DNA of 64,000 nt from the NCBI GenBank assembly GCA_046348365.1, contig JAXMEL010000007.1:155729-219728 (forward strand), written 5' to 3'. Below the pieces are notes generated by a model that was not told the origin of the DNA, made no database searches, and saw only the letters and a list, made by a program, of their open reading frames with translations. The position numbers and the translations under genes were made by a program. Shown piece after piece: positions 44,843 through 53,800 of the stretch; within the stretch, counting starts at the first letter, position 1, and every line of letters begins with the position of its first letter. The DNA comes from JAEUPI01 sp046348365 (GTDB lineage Bacteria > Pseudomonadota > Gammaproteobacteria > Burkholderiales > Burkholderiaceae_C).

Positions 44843-47800
44843 ATGATCCCGCCCTTCGTCGCTCCCGGAAAACGCCACACGCTGCCGATGCCGCCCGGCT
44901 CGGCCGATGCGCTGCTGCTCGCGCGCCTGGCGCAGCAGCGCGCCAGCGGCAAGGCGCCGCTGGTGGTCGTCACCGCCGAGCCGTTCGACGCGCAGCGGCT
45001 GGCCGACGAACTGCCGTTCTTCGCGCCGGCGCTGCGCGTGGCGCTGTTCCCCGATTGGGAGACGCTGCCCTACGACACCTTCTCGCCGCACCAGGATCTG
45101 GTGTCGGAGCGCCTGGCCACGCTGTGGGCGCTGATGCAGCGCACGCTCGACGTGGTGCTGCTGCCGGCCACCACCGCGCTGGCACGCATGGCGCCGCCGA
45201 AATTCCTCGCCGCCACGACTTTCCACTTCAAGCAGAAGACGCGGCTCGAAGAGGCGGCGCTGCGCCAGCAGCTCACGCTGGCCGGCTACACGCACGTGAG
45301 CCAGGTCGTCTCGCCGGGCGAATACGCGGTGCGCGGCAGCCTGATCGACCTCTACCCGATGGGCTCCAGCGTGCCCTACCGCGTGGACCTGTTCGACGAC
45401 GAGATCGATTCGATCCGCACCTTCGACCCCGACACGCAGCGCAGCCTCTACCCGGTGCCCGAGGTGCGCATGCTGCCCGGGCGCGAGTTCCCGCTCGACG
45501 AGGCGGCGCGCACCGCGTTTCGCGCGCGCTGGCGCGAACGGCTCGAGGGCGACCCCACGCGCAGCCGCATCTACAAGGACATCGGCGCCGGCCTGGCGGG
45601 CGCGGGCATCGAGTACTACCTGCCCCTCTTCTTCGACCAGACCGCCTCGGTGCTCGACCATGCCGGCGCCGACGCCACCGTCGTGCTGCACGGCGCGGTC
45701 GACGATGCGCTCGAGCGCTTCTGGGCCGACACGCGCGAGCGCCATCGCTTTCTGCAGCACGACCCCGAGCGGCCGATCCTGCCGCCGGAGGCGATCTTCC
45801 AGCGCGCCGACGAGTTCTTCGCCCGCGCCGGGCAGCACGCGCAGCTCGTGGTGCGCGCGGGCACCGAGGCCACGCCCTGGGCGGCGCCGGTGGCCGACGT
45901 CAGCGCCGAACGCGGCTCGCCCGAGCCGCTGGCCGCGCTGCAGCGCTACCTCGACGCCACCGCCGACCGCGTGCTCTTCGTCGGCGAGAGCGAAGGCCGG
46001 CGCGAGAGCCTGATCGAGCTGCTGCGCGATCACCACATCGCCGTGCCCAGCGTGGCCACGCTGGCCGAGTTCGAGACCGGCGACGAGCGCGTGGCGATCA
46101 TCGCCGCGCCATTGGCGCGCGGCTTCACCTGGCGGCGCGACGGCGTGGCACCGATCGCGTTCATCACCGAGGCCGAGCTGTTCGCGGCGGCGCCGGGGCT
46201 GCGGCGCAAGCGCCGGCAAGAAGCGGTCAGCGACGTCGAGGCGCTGATCAAGGATCTGTCGGAGCTGGCGATCGGCGACCCGGTGGTGCACGCCAACCAC
46301 GGCATCGGCCGCTACAGGGGCCTCGTGAACCTCGACCTCGGCGAGGGCCCCAGCGAATTCCTGCATCTGGTGTACGCCGACGATGCGACGCTGTACGTGC
46401 CGGTGTCGCAGCTGCATCTGATCAGCCGCTACACCGGCGTCAGCGCCGACGAGGCGCCGCTGCACAAGCTCGGCTCCGGGCAGTGGGAGAAGGCGCGGCG
46501 CAAGGCCGCCGAGCAGGTGCGCGACACCGCCGCCGAGCTGCTCGACCTCTACGCCCGCCGCGCCGCGCGCGAGGGCCATGCGCACCGCTACGCGATGCAC
46601 GACTACGAGGCCTTCGCCGCCAGCTTCGGCTTCGAGGAAACGCCCGACCAGCGCGCCGCGATCCACGCCGTGATCCAGGACATGGTGAGCCCGAAGCCGA
46701 TGGACCGCCTGGTCTGCGGCGACGTGGGCTTCGGCAAGACCGAGGTGGCGCTGCGCGCCGCGTTCATCGCGGTCATGGGCGGCGCCCAGGCGGCCATCCT
46801 CGCGCCCACCACGCTGCTGGCCGAGCAGCATTACCAGACCATCGTCGACCGCTTCGGCAAGTGGCCGGTCAAGGTGGCCGAGCTGTCGCGCTTTCGCACC
46901 GCCAAGGAGGTCAGCGCGGCGCTGGCGGGCCTGGCCGACGGCAGCATCGACATCGCCGTCGGTACGCACAAGCTGCTGAGCAAGGACGTGCGATTCAAGC
47001 GCCTGGGCCTGCTGGTGATCGACGAGGAGCACCGCTTCGGCGTGCGCCACAAGGAGGCGATCAAGGCGCTGCGCGCCGAGGTCGACGTGCTCACGCTCAC
47101 CGCCACGCCGATCCCGCGCACGCTGGGCATGGCGCTCGAAGGCCTGCGCGACTTGAGCGTGATCGCCACCGCGCCGCAGCGGCGCCTGGCGATCAAGACC
47201 TTCGTGCGCACCGAAGGCAACGGCGTGATCCGCGAGGCCGTGCTGCGCGAGCTCAAGCGCGGCGGGCAGGTCTACTTCCTGCACAACGAGGTCGAGACGA
47301 TCCAGCAGCGGCGCAAGCACCTGGAGGAGCTGGTGCCCGAGGCACGCATCGCCGTCGCGCACGGCCAGATGCCCGAGCGCGAGCTGGAACAGGTGATGCG
47401 CGACTTCGTGGCCCAGCGCTTCAACCTGCTGCTGTGCTCGACGATCATCGAGACCGGCATCGACGTGGCGAGCGCCAACACCATCGTGATCAGCCGCGCC
47501 GACAAGTTCGGCCTGGCGCAGCTGCACCAGCTGCGCGGCCGCGTCGGCCGCTCGCACCACCAGGCCTACGCCTACCTGATGGTGCCCGACACGCAGTCGC
47601 TCACCAAGCAGGCGCAGGCGCGGCTCGACGCGATCCAGAGCATGGAGGAGCTGGGCTCGGGCTTCTACCTCGCGATGCACGACCTCGAGATCCGCGGCGC
47701 CGGCGAGGTGCTGGGCGAGCACCAGAGCGGCAACATGCAGGAAGTGGGCTTTCAGCTCTACAACGACATGCTGGCCGAGGCGGTGCGCGCGCTGAAGAGC

Positions 47801-48292
47801 GGCCAGGCCTTGGGTGTGCCCGATCTGCTGGCGCCGCTGCACGTGACCACCGAGGTCAACCTGCACGCGCCGGCGCTGCTGCCCGACGCCTACTGCGGCG
47901 ACGTGCACGTGCGCCTGTCGCTGTACAAGCGCCTGGCCAGCGCCACGCGCGCCGAACAGCTCGACGCGCTGCTCGAGGAGATCACCGACCGCTTCGGCAA
48001 GCTGCCGGCGCAGGGGCGCAACCTGTTCGACACGCATCGCCTGCGCGTGCTGGCGCGAGCGTACGGCGTGCAGAAGATCGATGCCGGCCCGAAGGCGATG
48101 TCGATCGCCTTCAAGCCCGACCCGCCCATCGAGGCCCAGCGCATCATCGAACTGGTGCAGCGCAACCGGCACATCCGCCTCGCCGGCAACGACCGGCTGC
48201 GCATCGAACGCGAACTGGCCGAGCCGGGCGAGCGCGCGCAGTTCCTGCGCGACCTGCTGCGGTCGCTGGGTGCGCCGGTGGCCGCGCGCTAA
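44843..48292 (+). CDS. mfd: transcription-repair coupling factor
   Basis: The 1149-residue ATPase removes RNA polymerase stalled at DNA lesions and recruits UvrA. Recognisable in order: the UvrB-homologous N-terminal module (LFPDWETLPYDTFSPHQDLV, VVSPGEYAVRGSLIDLYP), the RNA-polymerase-interacting CarD-like domain (IGDPVVHANHGIGRYRGL), the translocase with Walker A GDVGFGKTEVALRAAF and DEEHRFGV, LTATPIPRTLGMAL, the TRG region, and the C-terminal domain (HRLRVLARAYGVQKID). The length matches E. coli Mfd. The ATG at 44843 gives MIPPFVAPGKRHTLP. Confidence 0.97.
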   Translation: MIPPFVAPGKRHTLPMPPGSADALLLARLAQQRASGKAPLVVVTAEPFDAQRLADELPFFAPALRVALFPDWETLPYDTFSPHQDLVSERLATLWALMQRTLDVVLLPATTALARMAPPKFLAATTFHFKQKTRLEEAALRQQLTLAGYTHVSQVVSPGEYAVRGSLIDLYPMGSSVPYRVDLFDDEIDSIRTFDPDTQRSLYPVPEVRMLPGREFPLDEAARTAFRARWRERLEGDPTRSRIYKDIGAGLAGAGIEYYLPLFFDQTASVLDHAGADATVVLHGAVDDALERFWADTRERHRFLQHDPERPILPPEAIFQRADEFFARAGQHAQLVVRAGTEATPWAAPVADVSAERGSPEPLAALQRYLDATADRVLFVGESEGRRESLIELLRDHHIAVPSVATLAEFETGDERVAIIAAPLARGFTWRRDGVAPIAFITEAELFAAAPGLRRKRRQEAVSDVEALIKDLSELAIGDPVVHANHGIGRYRGLVNLDLGEGPSEFLHLVYADDATLYVPVSQLHLISRYTGVSADEAPLHKLGSGQWEKARRKAAEQVRDTAAELLDLYARRAAREGHAHRYAMHDYEAFAASFGFEETPDQRAAIHAVIQDMVSPKPMDRLVCGDVGFGKTEVALRAAFIAVMGGAQAAILAPTTLLAEQHYQTIVDRFGKWPVKVAELSRFRTAKEVSAALAGLADGSIDIAVGTHKLLSKDVRFKRLGLLVIDEEHRFGVRHKEAIKALRAEVDVLTLTATPIPRTLGMALEGLRDLSVIATAPQRRLAIKTFVRTEGNGVIREAVLRELKRGGQVYFLHNEVETIQQRRKHLEELVPEARIAVAHGQMPERELEQVMRDFVAQRFNLLLCSTIIETGIDVASANTIVISRADKFGLAQLHQLRGRVGRSHHQAYAYLMVPDTQSLTKQAQARLDAIQSMEELGSGFYLAMHDLEIRGAGEVLGEHQSGNMQEVGFQLYNDMLAEAVRALKSGQALGVPDLLAPLHVTTEVNLHAPALLPDAYCGDVHVRLSLYKRLASATRAEQLDALLEEITDRFGKLPAQGRNLFDTHRLRVLARAYGVQKIDAGPKAMSIAFKPDPPIEAQRIIELVQRNRHIRLAGNDRLRIERELAEPGERAQFLRDLLRSLGAPVAAR

Positions 48293-48406
48293 CGCGCAGA
48301 CACAGCGCGCCGCGGGCCGACGCCGTTCGGTAGATGGCTCACGCTGTGAGCTACCGGCGCCGTACCCTGTTGGCGTTACCCAACGCGACCACAGGAGGTA
48401 CGAGGC
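48293..48406 (+). promoter_or_regulatory. mfd to 48407 intergenic region with two hairpins
   Basis: GCTCAC-GCT-GTGAGC at 48337-48351 may terminate mfd. GTTGG/CCAAC (48369-48373 and 48380-48384) lies just before an AGGAGG at about 48392, close to a perfect Shine-Dalgarno match for the next gene. Confidence 0.45.
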
Positions 48407-48799
48407 ATGCAGAGAAGCAATTGGAATTTCGAGTACGACGCGCCGAAGCTGTCAGAGGCTGCCGGCCGGCAGCTGGCCTTCCACACGGAACGCCTGGACT
48501 TCTGGCTGAAGAAGCGACAGGACGTCATGACCAAGATCCGCTCCGAGGGCGGCATCGACGTCGACGAACGGATCGTGCTGGGCTACCGATCGCCCAAGGC
48601 ATCCGACTGGGAGCGCGGGGCCAAGGTCATGGTCCGCAACGATCTGCAGGACGACTTGGAGGAATGCCTTTCCAAGTTGCACCACCACACGCAGCTGAAG
48701 AGCGAGTACGAGGGCTGGCTCCGTGCGCTGGACGCCAATCCGCAGGCCAGCTTCAAGCTCGACATCGAGGACTGGGTCTACTTCTTCGGTGCCAAGTGA
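48407..48799 (+). CDS. uncharacterised 130-residue cytosolic protein
   Basis: The protein has 130 residues, starts MQRSNWNFEYDAPKLSEAAG and has no signal peptide or membrane segment. It is rich in charged and aromatic residues (HTERLDFWLKKRQDVMTKIR, SEYEGWLRALDANPQ, LDIEDWVYFFGAK) and looks mainly helical. I do not recognise a family. A strong AGGAGG lies ahead of the ATG. Codon use is less GC-biased than that of neighbouring genes, and the gene is flanked by hairpins, so it may be a monocistronic later acquisition. Confidence 0.75.
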   Translation: MQRSNWNFEYDAPKLSEAAGRQLAFHTERLDFWLKKRQDVMTKIRSEGGIDVDERIVLGYRSPKASDWERGAKVMVRNDLQDDLEECLSKLHHHTQLKSEYEGWLRALDANPQASFKLDIEDWVYFFGAK

Positions 48800-48804
48800 G
48801 CGCG

Positions 48805-48834
48805 GTACCCGTTGATTCAGGTTCAACGGGGTAC
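48805..48834 (+). terminator. hairpin after the 48407 gene
   Basis: An 11-bp stem (GTACCCGTTGA against TCAACGGGGTAC, one bulged G, 7-nt loop) begins 6 bp after the stop codon. No T-tract follows, so a terminator or a 3'-end protecting stem are both possible. Confidence 0.55.
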
Positions 48835-48941
48835 AGGCTGCGGCGCAGCGTGGCGATGCTGGCCGGCGCGCCCGAGGTCACGCCGGTGGTGCCGGGCGGT
48901 TGACTTCGAGCAACTGGTTTCGGCCGCCGTCAGGTCAAACA

Positions 48942-48972
48942 CCGGCCCCGGCGTGCTAGGCGCCGGGGCCGG
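48942..48972 (+). promoter_or_regulatory. strong hairpin upstream of the trpB-like gene
   Basis: A perfect 12-bp GC-only stem, CCGGCCCCGGCG / CGCCGGGGCCGG, with loop TGCTAGG, ends 48 bp before the ATG at 49021. The gap 48800-49020 also contains the preceding hairpin, and a GGAG 8 nt before the start codon. The stem may be a terminator for upstream transcription or an attenuator-like element. Confidence 0.5.
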
Positions 48973-49020
48973 GCGCGCCTACCATCGGCCCTTCCAAGAC
49001 CAACTTCCGGAGACAACGCC

Positions 49021-50394
49021 ATGAGCTCGCCGACCAAGTTCGTGCTCGACGAATCGAAGATGCCGCGCAATTGGTACAACATCGCGGCCGACCTGCCCAA
49101 GCCGCCGCCGCCGGTGCTGCATCCGGGCACCAAGCAACCGGTAGGCCCCGATGACCTCGCGCCGCTGTTCCCGATGGAACTCATCATGCAGGAGGTCTCC
49201 ACCGAGCGCGAGATCCCGATCCCCGAGCCGGTGCGCGAGGTGTTCAAGCTGTGGCGGCCGTCGCCGCTGGTGCGCGCGCATCGCCTCGAGAAGGCGCTCG
49301 GCACGCCGGCCAAGATCTACTACAAGTACGAAGGCGTGTCGCCGGCCGGCTCGCACAAGCCCAACACCGCCGTGCCGCAGGCCTGGTTCAACGCGCAGGC
49401 TGGCATCAAGAAGCTGACCACCGAAACCGGCGCCGGCCAGTGGGGCTCGTCGCTCGCCTTCGCCGGCTCGCTGTTCGGCATCGACGTCACCATCTTCCAG
49501 GTGCGCGTGTCGTACGACCAGAAGCCGTACCGGCGCGCGCTGATGGAAACCTACGGCGCGCGCTGCATCGCCTCGCCGTCGAAGGAGACCAACTCCGGCC
49601 GCGCGATCCTGGCCGAGAGGCCGGACCATCCCGGCTCGCTGGGCATCGCGATCTCGGAGGCGGTGGAGATCGCCGCCACCCACGACGACACCAAGTACGC
49701 GCTCGGCTCGGTGCTCAACCACGTGCTCACGCACCAGACCATCGTCGGCCAGGAGGCGATGCTGCAGTTCGAGATGGCCGGCGACGACCCCGACGTGATC
49801 GTCGGCTGCACCGGCGGCGGCAGCAACTTCGCCGGCATCGTGTTCCCGTTCATCGGCCAGCAGTTGCGCGGCAAGGGCAAGACCAAGCAGCGCCGCATCG
49901 TCGCGGTCGAGCCGGCGGCCTGCCCGTCGCTGACGCGCGGCAAGTACGCCTACGACTTCGGCGACACCGCCCACATGACGCCGCTGGTGAAGATGCACAC
50001 GCTGGGCTCGACCTTCACGCCGCCGGGCTTCCACGCCGGCGGCTTGCGCTACCACGGCATGGCGCCGATGGTGTCGCACCTGCTGGCGCTCGACCTCATC
50101 GAGGCCAAGGCCTATCAGCAGAAGGCGATCTTCGATGCCGGCGTGCTGTTCGCGCGCGCCGAGGGCATCGTGCCGGCGCCGGAGGCCAACCATGCGGTGA
50201 AGGGCGCGATCGACGAGGCGCTGCGCTGCAAGGCCGAGGGCAAGTCGCAGACGATCCTGTTCAACCTGTGCGGCCACGGGCACTTCGACATGTCGGCGTA
50301 CCAGGCCTACTTCGCCGGCAAGCTGGTCGACCAGTCGTACGACGAGGCCGAGCTGGCGATGGCGCTGGCCGGGCTGCCGAGCGTGCCGGCCTGA
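49021..50394 (+). CDS. TrpB2-like pyridoxal-phosphate enzyme (tryptophan synthase beta homologue)
   Basis: The 457-residue protein is longer than TrpB1 (~400) and has the N-terminal extension of the TrpB2 subfamily. The PLP lysine is K113 in SPAGSHKPNTA and the phosphate-binding loop is GCTGGGSNFAG. ETGAGQWGSSLAFAG is a typical TrpB active-site loop. TrpB2 proteins can make tryptophan from indole and serine without TrpA; some use phosphoserine. No trp genes are nearby, so its physiological role is unclear. It is monocistronic with its own terminator. Confidence 0.9.
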   Translation: MSSPTKFVLDESKMPRNWYNIAADLPKPPPPVLHPGTKQPVGPDDLAPLFPMELIMQEVSTEREIPIPEPVREVFKLWRPSPLVRAHRLEKALGTPAKIYYKYEGVSPAGSHKPNTAVPQAWFNAQAGIKKLTTETGAGQWGSSLAFAGSLFGIDVTIFQVRVSYDQKPYRRALMETYGARCIASPSKETNSGRAILAERPDHPGSLGIAISEAVEIAATHDDTKYALGSVLNHVLTHQTIVGQEAMLQFEMAGDDPDVIVGCTGGGSNFAGIVFPFIGQQLRGKGKTKQRRIVAVEPAACPSLTRGKYAYDFGDTAHMTPLVKMHTLGSTFTPPGFHAGGLRYHGMAPMVSHLLALDLIEAKAYQQKAIFDAGVLFARAEGIVPAPEANHAVKGAIDEALRCKAEGKSQTILFNLCGHGHFDMSAYQAYFAGKLVDQSYDEAELAMALAGLPSVPA

Positions 50395-50420
50395 CGCAGG
50401 CGCGCGAAGCGAAATGAGCA

Positions 50421-50440
50421 ACGGGGCCCGCGGGCCCCGT
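50421..50440 (+). terminator. intrinsic terminator of the trpB-like gene
   Basis: The stem ACGGGGCC-CGCG-GGCCCCGT is followed by TTTGCGTT. It lies 27 bp after the stop codon and before the convergent small membrane-protein gene, so it may act in both directions. Confidence 0.8.
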
Positions 50441-50468
50441 TTGCGTTGCGGCGCCGAGGCCGGCTGCC

Positions 50469-50732
50469 TCAGCTCGGCGACTTGTTGGACGACGCCTGGA
50501 ACTTGCTGTAGCCCCACAGCACCACGATGGCACCGACCACCGAGCCGATGAAGCCGGCGCCCTGCCCGGCCTGATACCAGCCCACGGCCTGGCCGATGAA
50601 GCCGGCGACGAACGAGCCCACGATGCCGAGCACGGCGGTCATGATCAGGCCGAGCTTCTGGTCGCCAGGCAGCAGCGCGCGGGCGAGGAGCCCGACGACG
50701 AAGCCGACGATGGCCATGTAGAGATAGTGCAT
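50469..50732 (-). CDS. GlsB/YeaQ/YmgE family small membrane protein
   Basis: The 87-residue protein has three predicted helices: MHYLYMAIVGFVVGLLARAL, LGLIMTAVLGIVGSFVAGFIG and GFIGSVVGAIVVLWGYSKF. The LARALLPGDQ loop and the GxxGS glycine patterns are typical of the transglycosylase-associated (YeaQ/YmgE) family, often induced by envelope or acid stress. Its function is not established. It is a single gene between convergent and codirectional neighbours. Confidence 0.9.
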   Translation of the reverse strand: MHYLYMAIVGFVVGLLARALLPGDQKLGLIMTAVLGIVGSFVAGFIGQAVGWYQAGQGAGFIGSVVGAIVVLWGYSKFQASSNKSPS

Positions 50733-50848
50733 GAAGACCCCCGAGGGCAGTGGTGTGGGCGTCGATGGTGAGGGTTCCGCGGCGCAGCGGCCATGGTGGA
50801 AGCCCCATCAGGGCCACAGCAGACGCGCATCCGCGGGATCGGCCCCGC

Positions 50849-53800
50849 TCAACGCTCCAGCGCCTGCCAGGCCTTGTCGAGCCGCTTCGCGCTCACCGGC
50901 TGCGGCGTGCGCAGCTCCTGCGCAAAGAAGCTCACGCGCAGCTCCTCGAGCAGCCATCGGTATTCGGCGAGGCGGGCGTCGACGGCGCCCCTGCGCTCGG
51001 CCACGCGGCGCCAGTAGCGCGCCTCCAGTGGCCGCAGCTCGGTCAGGCGCGCGGCGTCGCGCGCCGGGTCGGCGCGCAGCTTGTCGAGCCGCAGCGTCAC
51101 GGCCTCGAGGTAGCGCGGCAGGTGCTGCAGCTGGGCGTATGCGGTGTCGGCGAGGAAGCGCTTGGGCACCAAGCGCTGCAGCTGCGAGGCGATGTCGTCG
51201 GCCACGTCCTTCGTGGGCCTGCTGTCCTTGAGCTTGCGCGTGGCGGTCGTGTAGGCCGCCAGCACCACGCCCGCCAGGCGCGCCACCTCCTGCGCGATCA
51301 GGTTCAGCCGCGAGCGCCCCTGCGCCACGGCGGCATCGAACGACGCTGCGTCGGTGGGCAGCGCATCGGCGAGGAACGCGCGATCGATCGCGATGTCGAC
51401 GATCTGCTGGCGCAGCTCTTCCAGCGTGCCCAGCGGCATGTAGGCCGCGGCCATGCGCTGCAGATCCGGGATGTTCTTCTCCAGGTATTTCAGCGGCTCG
51501 CGGATCTGCAGCGCCACCAGCCGGCGCAGGCCGGCGCGGTGCCGCGCCGCGGCCGCCTCGGGCTCGTCGAAGACCTCGATCTCCACGTGTGTGCCGTGAT
51601 CCACGAGGGCCGGGAAGCCGACCATCGTCTGCCCGCCGCGCTGCACCTCGAGCAACTCGGGCAGCTCGCCGAAAGTCCAGGCCGTGTATCGCTCGGCGGC
51701 CACGGCGGCGGGAGCTGCAGCGGGTGACACCTTGGCCGCGGAGCGCGCGGCGGCGACGCTGGCGCCCGGCGGCCGCTCGGCCGCGCCGGCGGCGGACGCC
51801 GGTGCCTTCAACGCTGCCAGCGCCTGGAACGCGCTGCGCGCTTGCGCGCCCCACTGCGCCTTCAGCGTCGCCAGGTGGCGCCCCATCGCGAGCTGGCGGC
51901 CGTGCTCGTCGACGAGGCGCACGTTCATGAACAGGTGCGGCGCCAGCATCTCGAGTTTGAAGTCGGCGCGCTGCACTGCGAGCTGGGTGCGCTCGCGCAC
52001 GGCCTTCAGCAGCACGTCGAGCAGATCGCCGTCGGCAAATGCCGTGCTCGCGCAGAACTCGGCGGCGAACTCCGGCAGCGGCACCAGCCGCGAGCGCGGC
52101 CGCTGCGGCAGGCTCTTGAGCATCGCCTGCACCTTGGCTGCCAGCATGCCCGGCACCAGCCAGTCGCAGCGCGTTTCGCTGGCCTGGTTCAGCGCGTAGA
52201 TCGGCAGCGTCACGGTCACACCGTCGCGGGCGTCGCCGGGATCGTGCAGGTACTCGGCTGCGCAGTCGATGCCGCCGAGACGCACGACCTTGGGAAACGC
52301 CGCGGTCGTGATGCCCGCCGCCTCGTGGCGCATCAGCTCGTCGCGCGTGAGCTGCAGCAGCCGCGGCTGGCGCTTGACCTCGTCGCGGTACCAGCGCTCG
52401 AGCGCGGCGCCGGAGTGCACGTCGGCCGGCAGCTGCTGGTCGTAGAAGGCGAAGATCAGCTCGTCGTCGACCAGCACGTCCTGCCGGCGGGCCTTGTGCT
52501 CCAGCTCCTGCACCTGGTGCACGAGCCTGCGGTTGTGCGCGAGGAACGGCAGCTTGGTGTCCCAGTCGCCCGCCACCAGCGCTTCGCGGATGAAGATCTC
52601 GCGCGCGGCGACCGGATCCACCTTCGCGAAGTTCACGCGCTTGTCGTTGTAGACCACGATGCCGTAGAGCGTGGCGCGCTCGAGCGCCACCACCTCGGCC
52701 CTCTTCTTCTCCCAGTGCGGCTCGAGCAACTGGCGCTGCAGCAGGTGGCCGGCGACGAACGGGATCCATGGCGCCTCGATCGCCGCCAGCCCGCGGCCAA
52801 AGAGACGCGTCGTCTCCACCAGCTCGGCCGCCACCAGCCAGCGGCCGGGCTTCTTGCTCAAGTGCGCGCCGGGGTGGCGCCAGAACTTGATGCCGCGCGC
52901 GCCGAGATACCAGTCGTCGTCGTCGCTCTTGCAGCCCACGTTGCCGAGCAGGCCGGCGAGCATCGACAGGTGCACCTGCTCGTAGGTGGCCGGCGCGGCG
53001 TTGACGCGCCAGCCGTGCTCGGCCACCACGGTGTGCAGCTGCGTGTGCACGTCGCGCCATTCGCGCACGCGCCGCGGGTTCACGAACTGCTCGCGCAGCC
53101 GCTGCTCCTGCTGGCGGTTGGACAGGCGATGCACGTCGCCGTGCTCCGCGGCATGACCATGCACGCCCTTGGCCTGCTCGATCCAGCGCCAGAGCCTGAG
53201 ATAGCCCGAGAACTCCGACTTCTCGTCGTCGAACAGCTTGTGCTTCTCGTCGGCTGCCTGCTGGCGGTCGAGCGGGCGGTCGCGCACGTCCTGCACGCTG
53301 AGCGCCGAGGCGATCACCAGCACCTCGGCCAGCGCCTGGCGGTCGCGCGCCTCGAGGATCATGCGGCCCAGGCGCGGGTCGAGCGGCAGCCGCGACAGCT
53401 CCTGGCCGATCGGCGTCAGCTCGTTGGTGTCGTCCACCGCGTTCAGCTCGGCCAGCAGCGCGTAGCCGTCGGCGATCGCCTTGCGCGGCGGTGGCTCGAG
53501 GAACGGAAAGTCGTCGACCGCGCCGAGGTGCAGCGACTTCATGCGCAGGATCACGCCCGCCAGCGACGAGCGCAGCACCTCGGGATCGGTGAAGCGCGGC
53601 CGCTCGGCGTAGCCCTTCTCGTCGTAGAGGCGGATGCAGATGCCGTCGGCGACGCGGCCGCAGCGGCCCGCGCGCTGGCTGGCCGCGGCCTGCGAGATCG
53701 GCTCGACCTGCAGCTGCTCGACCTTGTGGCGGTAGCTGTAGCGCTTGACGCGCGCGAGCCCGCTGTCGACGACGTAGCGGATCCCCGGCACGGTGAGCGA

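Noticed and set aside
43520..48172. 1550-codon open frame on the minus strand opposite mfd
   Set aside because: Only its last 409 codons are a gene (ispDF). The rest is antisense to mfd and shows the Arg/His/Gln-rich composition of GC-rich shadow frames.
49021..50394. Canonical trpB
   Set aside because: The N-terminal extension, length and motif context fit TrpB2, and no trpA follows.
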